Shown one piece after another: positions 25,551-32,986 of a DNA stretch of 64,000 nt. A program made the position numbers and the translations under genes. This DNA comes from Stenotrophomonas maltophilia (GTDB lineage Bacteria; Pseudomonadota; Gammaproteobacteria; Xanthomonadales; Xanthomonadaceae): the NCBI GenBank assembly GCA_002364755.1, contig DEZI01000023.1, forward strand, positions 62,001-126,000, written 5' to 3'. Each line of letters starts with the position of its first letter. Within the stretch, counting starts at the first letter, position 1. The notes beneath the pieces are model-generated. The model was given only the letters and a program-made list of their open reading frames with translations. It did no database searches and was not told where the DNA came from.

Positions 25551-26522
25551 TCAGGCGAAGACGGCTTCCACCCGCGCCCAGCCGGCATCGTCCACCTGCT
25601 GCAGCACGTCCAGCGCCTGCAGGTTCTGCAGCAGCTGGCTGATCCGGCTGGCGCCGAGAATCACGCTGGAGACATTCGGGTTGCGCAGGCACCAGGCGAT
25701 GGCCAGGCTGGCCGGGGCATGGCCGAGCTCGGCGGCAATCCCGCTGAAGCGGCGCACCTGGGCCAGGCGCACGGCAGCGTTCTGGCCCAGCACCAGGTCC
25801 TGCAGCCAGCCCATGCCCTCGCGGCCCAGCCGTGCATCGGCGGGAATGCCCTGGTCGTACTTGCCGCTGAGCAGGCCCGAGGCCAGCGGCGAGAAGATGG
25901 TGGTCCCCAGCCCGGCGCTGGCATACAGCGGGGCGTACTCCACTTCCACCCGCTCGCGGTGCAGCAGGTTGTACTGCGGCTGCTCCATCGACGGTGCCTG
26001 CCAGTTGTGGCGGGCGGCGATGTCCACCGCTTCCTCGATCTGCGTGGCCGACCATTCGGACGTGCCCCAGTACAGCACCTTGCCCTGTCTTACCAGAGTG
26101 TCCATGGCGTGCACGGTTTCGGCGATGGGCGCGTCCGGATCCGGGCGGTGGCAGTAATAAAGGTCCAGATAGTCCACCTGCAGGCGCTTGAGCGCGGCGT
26201 GGCAGGCGTCGGTCACATGCTTGCGCGACAGGCCACGCTGGGTCGGGCGCGGGTCCTTGGCGCTGCCGAAGAACACCTTGCTGGACACGCAGTAGCCATC
26301 GCGCGGCAGGCGCAGGTCGGCGATCACGTCGCCCATCACCTGCTCGGCGCGGCCGTTGGCATAGCCCTCGGCGTTGTCGAAGAAGTTGATGCCGTGATCC
26401 CAGGCGGCTGCGACCAGGTTGCGGGCCTCGTCACGCGGCACCTGGTCGCCGAAGGTCACCCAGGCGCCGAAGGACAGGGCGGACACCGGCAGGCCGGTGG
26501 AGCCAAGGCGACGGTAGAGCAT
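25551..26522 (-). CDS. Aldo/keto reductase, potassium-channel beta-subunit type
   Basis: 323 residues, (beta/alpha)8 barrel NADPH oxidoreductase. Catalytic tetrad in context: Asp and Tyr in FFDNAEGYANGRAEQ, Lys in YCVSSKVFFG, His in YYCHRPDPDAPIAE. The block GTSEWSATQIEEA and the cofactor-binding SSVILGASRISQL are those of the YghZ/Kv-beta branch. Probably reduces reactive aldehydes; the exact substrate is unknown. ATG 26522 has AGGAGAA seven bases ahead. It is monocistronic and divergent from nupC, with 190 bases between. Confidence 0.92.
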   Translation of the reverse strand: MLYRRLGSTGLPVSALSFGAWVTFGDQVPRDEARNLVAAAWDHGINFFDNAEGYANGRAEQVMGDVIADLRLPRDGYCVSSKVFFGSAKDPRPTQRGLSRKHVTDACHAALKRLQVDYLDLYYCHRPDPDAPIAETVHAMDTLVRQGKVLYWGTSEWSATQIEEAVDIAARHNWQAPSMEQPQYNLLHRERVEVEYAPLYASAGLGTTIFSPLASGLLSGKYDQGIPADARLGREGMGWLQDLVLGQNAAVRLAQVRRFSGIAAELGHAPASLAIAWCLRNPNVSSVILGASRISQLLQNLQALDVLQQVDDAGWARVEAVFA

Positions 26523-26713
26523 GCGATTCTCCTGTTGCAGGCCCGCATACGGGCCGGGATCGAGCCCCATTCTACCCGCCCCCGTCTGCGGCAAGCCCTT
26601 GCCGTTGCTGGCCTGATCGGTGCCGATGGGCCCGCGCACGCCGCTTTTCCTTGCTCCAGCCCCGGCCCTGCACTAGGCTTCCCGTTTTTCGCGCGCCCCC
26701 GGGGGGAGCTCTC

Positions 26714-28012
26714 ATGGTCGAAGGTTTGGGCAGGATCGGCTTCGGCCTTTTCGGGTTGGCGGTGCTGATCGGCATCACCTGGCTGTTTTCCAACAACAAG
26801 CGCGCGGTGGACTGGAAGCTGGTCATCACCGGCATCACCCTGCAGATCGCCTTCGCGGCGCTGGTGATCCTGGTACCGGGCGGGCGTGACGTGTTCGATG
26901 CCCTGGGCAAGGGCTTCGTCAAGATCCTCAGCTTCGTCAACGAGGGCTCGGGCTTCATCTTCGGCTCGTTGATGGACACCCAGAACTACGGCTTCATCTT
27001 CGCCTTCCAGGTGCTGCCGACCATCATCTTCTTCTCGGCGCTGATGGGCGTGATGTACCACCTCAACATCATGCAGGGCATCGTCCGCGTGATGGCGTGG
27101 TCGATCACCAAGGTGATGCGCGTGTCCGGTGCGGAAACCACCAGCGTCTGCGCCAGCGTCTTCATCGGCCAGACCGAGGCGCCGCTGACCGTGCGCCCGT
27201 ACATCGCCAAGATGACCCAGTCCGAGCTGCTGACCATGATGATCGGCGGCATGGCCCACATCGCCGGCGGCGTGCTGGCGGCCTACGTGGGCATGCTCGG
27301 CGGCGGCGACCCGGCGCAGCAGGCCTTCTACGCCAAGCATCTGCTGGCGGCCAGCATCATGGCGGCCCCGGCCACCCTGGTCGTGGCCAAGCTGCTGATC
27401 CCGGAAACCGGTACCCCGCTGACCCGCGGCACGGTGAAGATGGAAGTCGAGAAGACCTCCAGCAACATCATCGATGCGGCTGCGGCCGGCGCCGGCGACG
27501 GCCTGAAGCTGGCGCTGAACATCGGCGCGATGCTGCTGGCCTTCATCGCCCTGATCGCCCTGTTGAACGCCCCGCTGACCTGGATCGGTGATGTCACCGG
27601 CCTGGCTGCCGCGATCGGCAAGCCGACCAACCTGTCGACCATCTTCGGTTACGTGCTGGCCCCGATCGCCTGGGTGATCGGCACCCCGTGGGCCGATGCC
27701 ACCACCGTCGGCTCGCTGATCGGGCAGAAGGTCGTCATCAACGAATTCGTGGCCTACACCGAGCTGTCGCAGATCGTGAACGGCCAGATCGCCGGCGTGT
27801 CGCTGTCCGACGAAGGCCGCCTGATCGCGACCTACGCCCTGTGCGGCTTCGCCAACTTCAGCTCGATCGCCATCCAGATCGGCGGCATCGGCGGCCTGGC
27901 CCCGGAACGTCGACACGACCTGGCCAAGTTCGGCCTGCGCGCCGTGCTGGGCGGTACCATCGCCACCTTCATGACGGCGACCATCGCCGGCGTGCTGACG
28001 CACTTCAGTTGA
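26714..28012 (+). CDS. nupC: Concentrative nucleoside transporter NupC family
   Basis: 432 residues, ten or so membrane segments. CNT signatures: FVNEGSGFIFG, GAETTSVCASVFIGQTEAPL (the nucleoside-binding region) and LCGFANFSSIAIQIGG. It imports nucleosides with a proton or sodium ion. ATG 26714 lies within a good context (GGGGGAGC seven bases before), and upstream in-frame sequence has no homology. Ribokinase follows 25 bases later, so imported nucleosides can be cleaved and their ribose phosphorylated; no nucleoside hydrolase gene is in the window. Confidence 0.92.
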   Translation: MVEGLGRIGFGLFGLAVLIGITWLFSNNKRAVDWKLVITGITLQIAFAALVILVPGGRDVFDALGKGFVKILSFVNEGSGFIFGSLMDTQNYGFIFAFQVLPTIIFFSALMGVMYHLNIMQGIVRVMAWSITKVMRVSGAETTSVCASVFIGQTEAPLTVRPYIAKMTQSELLTMMIGGMAHIAGGVLAAYVGMLGGGDPAQQAFYAKHLLAASIMAAPATLVVAKLLIPETGTPLTRGTVKMEVEKTSSNIIDAAAAGAGDGLKLALNIGAMLLAFIALIALLNAPLTWIGDVTGLAAAIGKPTNLSTIFGYVLAPIAWVIGTPWADATTVGSLIGQKVVINEFVAYTELSQIVNGQIAGVSLSDEGRLIATYALCGFANFSSIAIQIGGIGGLAPERRHDLAKFGLRAVLGGTIATFMTATIAGVLTHFS

Positions 28013-28037
28013 ACCCTTGTTTGAGAAGAAATCCCCT

Positions 28038-28994
28038 ATGAGCAGCAGTGTCGTTGTCGTCGGTTCCTTCAATGTCGATCACGTGTGGCGGTGCGAAGCG
28101 CTGCCGGCGCCGGGCGCGACCATTGCCGGCCGCTACAGCACCGGCCCGGGTGGCAAGGGCTTCAACCAGGCCGTGGCTGCCTGCCGGGCCGGTGCAGACA
28201 CCTCGTTCGTGTGCGCGCTCGGCGATGACGTCGGTGGCGCCACGGCGCGTGACCTGGCCGCGCAGGATGGCTTCGCGCTGATCGCCGAGGCCAGCAGCGA
28301 GCCGACCGGCACCGCCGGCATCTACGTCGATGCCCGTGGCCGCAACACCATCGTCATCGGCCCCGGCGCCAATGCCGCCCTGAGTACCGCGTTCGTGGAA
28401 CAGCAGCAGGCGCTGCTGGCCGGTGCCAAGGTGGTGCTGGTGCAGCTGGAATCGCCGGTGCAGACCATCGAAGCCGCGCTGGCTGCGGCGCGCGAAGCCG
28501 GTGTCACCACCGTGCTCAACGCCGCACCGGCCGACGCCCCGTCCAGCATCGGCCTGCTGAAGCTGGCCGATGTGCTGACCCCGAACGAGACCGAGTTCGC
28601 GTCGCTGCTCGGCCGCCACGTGGGTGAGCGCGTGGATGCCGACGACGTGGCCGCGCTGGATGGCGCCAGCCTGCACGCGCTGTGCCGCAAGCTGGTTGGC
28701 AACGGCACCGTGGTGGTCACCCTGGGTGCCGTGGGCGTGTTCGTTTCGCACGCCGACGAGAACCTGCGTGGCGACACCCAGCCGTACTACCGCGTGGGCG
28801 CCGAGCAGGTGCAGGCCATCGACACCACCGGTGCCGGTGATGCCTTCAACGGTGCGCTGGCGGCCTCCATCGCCCAGGTGCCGGACGCACCGTTCGCCCG
28901 CCACGTGCGTTTCGCCAACCAGTTCGCCGGCCGTTCCACCGAGAAGGAAGGGGCCGCTGCGGCGATGCCGCGCTTCACCCCGGCCGACGCGTAG
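28038..28994 (+). CDS. rbsK: Ribokinase RbsK
   Basis: 318 residues of the PfkB family. N-terminal GSFNVDHVWRCEALPAPG, the substrate-binding GPGGKGFNQAVAACRAGA, the NETEF block and the catalytic anion-hole/base motif DTTGAGDAFNGALAAS are all intact. It phosphorylates ribose to ribose-5-phosphate and fits a salvage operon with nupC. Its stop codon TAG (28992-28994) is part of the GTAG head of a SMAG palindrome, so the repeat defines the C-terminus. An efficient terminator follows at 29015. Confidence 0.93.
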   Translation: MSSSVVVVGSFNVDHVWRCEALPAPGATIAGRYSTGPGGKGFNQAVAACRAGADTSFVCALGDDVGGATARDLAAQDGFALIAEASSEPTGTAGIYVDARGRNTIVIGPGANAALSTAFVEQQQALLAGAKVVLVQLESPVQTIEAALAAAREAGVTTVLNAAPADAPSSIGLLKLADVLTPNETEFASLLGRHVGERVDADDVAALDGASLHALCRKLVGNGTVVVTLGAVGVFVSHADENLRGDTQPYYRVGAEQVQAIDTTGAGDAFNGALAASIAQVPDAPFARHVRFANQFAGRSTEKEGAAAAMPRFTPADA

Positions 28995-29090
28995 ATCCAC
29001 GCCATGCGTGGATGAAAACCCCGGGCGTGCGAATGCCCGGGGTTTTTTGTGTCCCGCGAAACGCCCCATCCACGCATGGCGTGGATCTAC
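28991..29090. repeat. Inverted pair of SMAG palindromes flanking a terminator
   Basis: GTAG-ATCCACGCC-type unit at 28991-29013 and its mirror ending CTAC at 29068-29090, on either side of the terminator at 29015-29048. The first unit provides the rbsK stop codon. Confidence 0.8.
29015..29048 (+). terminator. Intrinsic terminator of nupC-rbsK
   Basis: Stem CCCCGGGC / GCCCGGGG with an eight-base loop, preceded by AAAA and followed by six T. It is the clearest rho-independent terminator in the window and is potentially bidirectional. Confidence 0.9.
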
Positions 29091-29295
29091 TGGGTGCGTG
29101 TGCCGCCCCATCGATGGGTGGCGTGGCTGGGCCTTCCCCATGACCCAGCCGCCCACCATGACCGGCCCGTGGGGGCGGCGGAAGCGACCATCAAGCATCT
29201 GCTGATGCCGGTGTGGCATGAGGTCGGTCCGGATTGGCCTGAACAGGGCCGCCGCTGACGGCGCTGCGGCGGGCCCTGCAGCCTACAATGGGCAC
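29091..29295. other. Leader region of dusB, no gene
   Basis: About 200 bases without a credible gene. It contains a possible -10 box TACAAT at 29284-29289, very close to the dusB start, and GC-rich inverted sequences (GGGTGGCGTGGCTGGG region and CCCAGCCGCCCACC) that can pair. No -35 is clear. Confidence 0.4.
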
Positions 29296-30291
29296 ATGCA
29301 GATCGGCCCGTACACCATTGCCCCCAACGTCGTGCTGGCCCCCATGGCCGGCGTCACCGACAAGCCCTTCCGCCTGCTGTGCAAACGGCTGGGTGCAGGT
29401 CTGGCCGCCTCGGAAATGACCATCAGCGACCCGCGCTTCTGGACCACGCGCAAGTCGATCCACCGCATGGACCACGAAGGCGAGCCGGCGCCGATCAGCG
29501 TGCAGATTGCCGGCACCGAGCCGCAGCAGCTGGCCGAGGCGGCGCGCTACAACGTCGACCACGGCGCGCAGATCATCGACATCAACATGGGCTGCCCGGC
29601 CAAGAAGGTGTGCAACGCCTGGGCCGGCTCGGCGCTGATGCGCGATGAACTGCTGGTGGCGCGCATCCTCGAAGCCGTGGTCAACGCGGTGGACGTGCCG
29701 GTCACCCTGAAGATCCGCACCGGCTGGGACTGCGACCATCGCAACGGCCCGGTGATCGCGCGCATCGCCGAGGACAGCGGCATCGCCGCGCTGGCCGTGC
29801 ACGGCCGCACCCGCGACCAGCATTACACCGGCCAGGCCGAGTACGCCACCATCGGTGAGATCAAGGCCGCGCTGCGCATTCCGGTCATCGCCAACGGCGA
29901 TATCGATTCGCCGCAGAAGGCCGCCCATGTGCTGCAGCAGACCGGCGTGGACGCGGTGATGATCGGCCGTTCGGCACAGGGCCGGCCATGGATCTTCCGT
30001 GAAGTGGCGCACTACCTGGCCACCGGCCAGGAACTGCCGCCGCCCTCGCTGCAGGAAGTGCGCGACATCCTGCTGGGACACCTGCATGCGCTGCACGCGT
30101 TCTACGGTGAGCCGCAGGGCGTGCGCATCGCCCGCAAGCACCTGGGCTGGTACGCCAAGGACCGGCCGGAGAACGCCGCCTTCCGCGCGGTGGTCAATCG
30201 TGCCGAGGACCCGACCAGCCAGATCGCGCTGACCACCGAGTATTTCGACCGCCTGATTGCCGGGGAACCGGCGATGCCCTCCGCCGCCTGA
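29296..30291 (+). CDS. dusB: tRNA-dihydrouridine synthase DusB
   Basis: 331 residues, FMN-dependent reduction of uridines in the tRNA D-loop. N-terminal LAPMAGVTDKPFR, catalytic Cys in INMGCPAKKVCN, FMN/tRNA-binding LAVHGRTRDQHYTG and VIANGDIDSP, and the phosphate site VMIGRSAQGRPWIF. DusB rather than DusA or DusC fits the AGVTDKPFRLLCKRLGAG N-terminus. In enterobacteria dusB precedes fis; here fis is absent and a methyltransferase gene follows 10 bases later. ATG 29296 is chosen because the family N-terminus begins with MQIGPY. Confidence 0.93.
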   Translation: MQIGPYTIAPNVVLAPMAGVTDKPFRLLCKRLGAGLAASEMTISDPRFWTTRKSIHRMDHEGEPAPISVQIAGTEPQQLAEAARYNVDHGAQIIDINMGCPAKKVCNAWAGSALMRDELLVARILEAVVNAVDVPVTLKIRTGWDCDHRNGPVIARIAEDSGIAALAVHGRTRDQHYTGQAEYATIGEIKAALRIPVIANGDIDSPQKAAHVLQQTGVDAVMIGRSAQGRPWIFREVAHYLATGQELPPPSLQEVRDILLGHLHALHAFYGEPQGVRIARKHLGWYAKDRPENAAFRAVVNRAEDPTSQIALTTEYFDRLIAGEPAMPSAA

Positions 30292-30301
30292 TGCCACGAC
30301 C

Positions 30302-31129
30302 ATGACGCCGCCGATCTCTTCCCCGACCTACCTGCACGGTTTTTCCGGCACCGAACAGCAGCGCCTGATGACCCAGGCGCGCCTGCTGGAATCGAGCATC
30401 TTCAGCCAGATCGACTACACCGGTGCGCGCCACCTGCTGGAAGTCGGCAGCGGCGTCGGTGCGCAGACCGAAATCCTGCTGCGCCGCTTCCCGGGGCTGC
30501 ACGTCACCGGCGTGGACCTGAGCGAAGCGCAGCTGGCCACCGCGCGTGAGAACCTGGCGCGCACGCCGTGGTGCAGCGACCGCTACACCCTGCAGCAGGC
30601 CGATGCCGGTGAACTGCCGTTCGAGGCCCGCAGCTTCGATTCGGCCTTCCTGTGCTGGGTGCTGGAACACGTGCCCTCCCCTGCCCGCGTGCTCAGCGAA
30701 GTGCGCCGCGTGCTGGCCCCGGGGTCGCCGGTCTACATCACCGAGGTGATGAACGCCTCCTTCCTGCTCGACCCGTATTCGCCGCACATCTGGCGCTACT
30801 GGATGGCCTTCAATGATTTCCAGCATGACCACGGCGGCGACCCGTTCGTTGGCGCCAAGCTCGGCAACCTGCTGCTGGCCGGTGGCTTCCGCGACGTGCA
30901 CACCGAGATCAAGACCATCCACCTGGACAACCGTGAACCGGCACGCCGCAAGACGATGATCGCGTTCTGGGAACAGCTGCTGCTGTCGGCTGCCGACCAG
31001 CTGCTGCAGGCCGGCGCTGTTGACGAGGAAACCGTGGAAGGCATGCGCCGCGAGTTCCGCCTGGTGCAGAACGACCCGAACGCGGTGTTCTTCTATTCGT
31101 TCGTGCAGGGCCGCGCGACGGTGTATTGA
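30302..31129 (+). CDS. Class I SAM-dependent methyltransferase
   Basis: 275 residues. SAM-binding motif I LLEVGSGVGAQTEILL, motif II VTGVDLSEAQL and the post-motif DSAFLCWVLEHVPSPARVL are typical of UbiE-like small-molecule methyltransferases. The second half has a Trp/Tyr-rich patch (SPHIWRYWMAFNDFQ). The substrate is unknown. It is probably co-transcribed with dusB (10-base spacing) and convergent with the membrane hydrolase gene at 31155. Confidence 0.85.
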   Translation: MTPPISSPTYLHGFSGTEQQRLMTQARLLESSIFSQIDYTGARHLLEVGSGVGAQTEILLRRFPGLHVTGVDLSEAQLATARENLARTPWCSDRYTLQQADAGELPFEARSFDSAFLCWVLEHVPSPARVLSEVRRVLAPGSPVYITEVMNASFLLDPYSPHIWRYWMAFNDFQHDHGGDPFVGAKLGNLLLAGGFRDVHTEIKTIHLDNREPARRKTMIAFWEQLLLSAADQLLQAGAVDEETVEGMRREFRLVQNDPNAVFFYSFVQGRATVY

Positions 31130-31154
31130 GGTACCGCCCGCGCGGTGCGCGGGT

Positions 31155-32210
31155 TCACGGGTCGATGTGCAGGGTCGCCGCCGGCGGCGCCTGCCAGATC
31201 CGCTGCCACATCGCCGCCAGCCGGTGCCCGGCATCGGCGCGTGCGGCCGGGCTGCTGTAATCCATGCGCTGCTGCTGCGGCACGATCGCCCGCCACTGCC
31301 CGTCCACCTGTTCGGCCACCGCGAAGTTGAACGTATAGTCCGGCTCCAGGCCCATGCGCAGGTCACTCAGCACCAGTTGGTTGTCCACCACCTGCGCGCG
31401 CATGAACCCGCGGTTGAACCACTGCAGCCGCTGCACGGCCGGAATCGCGGACGCTTCGCGCAGCGCCTGCACGTTGGACGGGTAGCCTTCAAACCGCATC
31501 GGGCCCTGGTCGGCCACCAGCGAACGGTCGCCCACCACGTAGCCACTGGGCGTCATCGCCACCACCCGCCACAGCAGGGTGTTGAACGGCATAGGCACCG
31601 AGAACCGCGGCGCGTCGCCCAAGCCCATCGCGGCCAGGCTCTGCTGTGCGGCGCGGTCGACCTGGGCCTTGGCCACCAGGCCCCAGCCCAGGTAGGCCGT
31701 GCTGACCAGCAGCGAGACACCCAGCACCTTGCCCGCCCACGGCCGTGCGCGCGCGAACCAGGCCACCACGCAGCCCAGCAGCAGCCACACGGTATAGGCC
31801 GGGTCGATGATGAAGACGCTGGAGCCCATCGTCGGATGCGGCCGCAGCGGCCACCACAGCTGGGTGCCGTAGACGGTGAACGCATCCAGCAGCGGATGGG
31901 TGACCAGGACCAGCTGGATGGCCCAGAACCAGCGCAGCGGTGACTGCGCCACGCGGCCGTTGCCGAAGCGCTTGAACAGCCACCAGATCAGCGCCGCCAC
32001 CCACGGCAGCACCAGCAGCGAATGGCTGAAACTCCGGTGGTCGACCATGTTGGCCACCGGGTCGGCCGCGGCGAAGCCGAGCCACAGGGCATCGAGGTCG
32101 GGCAGCGTGCCGAGTGCGGCACCGGCCAGCAGGGCCGCACGGCGATGGCCGGGCGGAGCGATGGCGGCAGCGACGGCGCCACCGAGAACGATCTGGGTCA
32201 ACGAGTCCAT
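31155..32210 (-). CDS. Membrane-bound metal-dependent hydrolase (YdjM/DUF457 type)
   Basis: 351 residues. The N-terminus MDSLTQIVLGGAVAAAI is a hallmark of this family; histidines in VDHRSFSHSLLVLP and Asp/His in VTHPLLDAFTVYG are the presumed metal ligands. Four or five membrane helices occupy the first 185 residues, and the C-terminal 150 residues form a soluble domain. Homologues are annotated as membrane-bound metal-dependent hydrolases without a known substrate. The gene stands alone between convergent and repeat-rich flanks. Confidence 0.85.
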   Translation of the reverse strand: MDSLTQIVLGGAVAAAIAPPGHRRAALLAGAALGTLPDLDALWLGFAAADPVANMVDHRSFSHSLLVLPWVAALIWWLFKRFGNGRVAQSPLRWFWAIQLVLVTHPLLDAFTVYGTQLWWPLRPHPTMGSSVFIIDPAYTVWLLLGCVVAWFARARPWAGKVLGVSLLVSTAYLGWGLVAKAQVDRAAQQSLAAMGLGDAPRFSVPMPFNTLLWRVVAMTPSGYVVGDRSLVADQGPMRFEGYPSNVQALREASAIPAVQRLQWFNRGFMRAQVVDNQLVLSDLRMGLEPDYTFNFAVAEQVDGQWRAIVPQQQRMDYSSPAARADAGHRLAAMWQRIWQAPPAATLHIDP

Positions 32211-32242
32211 GCGCCGATGCTAGCCGCTTGTGCGTGGTGCAT

Positions 32243-32397
32243 GTAGAGCCGAGCCGATGCTCGGCTTGCGCGCGCAGCGCGACAGGTTCGGTAGAGTCGA
32301 CTGTCAGTCGACTCCCACGCGCAGCGCGTGGCATCCAAGGAGCAGTCGAGCAACGCTCGGCTCTACAAGCGCAAGCCGAGCATGGGCTCGGCTCTAC
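32243..32397. repeat. Cluster of four SMAG-type palindromes
   Basis: Units at 32243-32266 (GTAGAGCCGAGCC), 32291-32314 (GTAGAGTCGACTG), 32344-32366 and 32374-32397 (both ending CTAC). Two stem types alternate in mirror order. They fill the gap between the hydrolase gene and the broken phosphoesterase. Confidence 0.85.
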
Positions 32398-32409
32398 AGA
32401 AAGCGGTCG

Positions 32410-32986
32410 TTACGCTGCCTGCGACATCCGCGCGCCGGGCAGCTCCACCCATGTCTGCCCATGGTGGTCCAGCAGGCGCAATGCGCCATCGTGGACTTCG
32501 GCCAGCGCGGTCAGGCTTTCCACCCAGTCGCCATCGTTCGCATAGACCAGCCCATCCCACTCGACCAGCGCCGCGCGGTGGATGTGGCCGCAGATGATGC
32601 CGTCCAGTCCGCGCCGGCGCACGTCATCCAGGCCGGCCTGGACGAAGCGCTCGATGTAGCGCTCAGCGGCGCCGCTGCGCTTGTTCAGGAATTCAGGCAG
32701 CGACCAGTAGCGCATGCCCAGCCGGCGCCGTACCGCGTTCAACGCTTGGTTGCCGGCGCAGCGCATGCAGTGCCTGGATCACCTCGCTGTGCGAGGCACG
32801 CCAGTTGGCACGGCGGTGCGCCATCCACCACAGGTCGATGATGTCGCCGACCAGGTAGAGCCGCTCGCAGCGCAGCTGGCCGAGGAAGGTGGCCAGTTCG
32901 GCGGCGTGGCAGTGGCGCGACCCGAGATGCACATCGGAGACGAACACTGCACGCCGGTGCGGCGACAGGTTCGCCAGCGCGCTCAT
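32410..32986 (-). pseudogene. Broken metallophosphoesterase (LpxH-like), internal out-of-frame deletion
   Basis: The first 78 residues, from ATG 32986, carry FVSDVHLGSRH and YLVGDIIDLWWM (metal motifs D-x-H and G-D). Then the reading frame shifts. In the next frame the remaining C-terminal part runs on: AGNQALNAVRRR..., PEFLNKRSGAAE, and the metal motif IICGHIHRA to the TAA at 32410. The block between, which must hold the GNHD and following His motifs, is missing, roughly 65-75 residues by family length. The junction is near 32750-32766, where GCGCCGGC-type sequence could have provided microhomology. The start overlaps the acyltransferase stop (ATGA). Confidence 0.85.
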
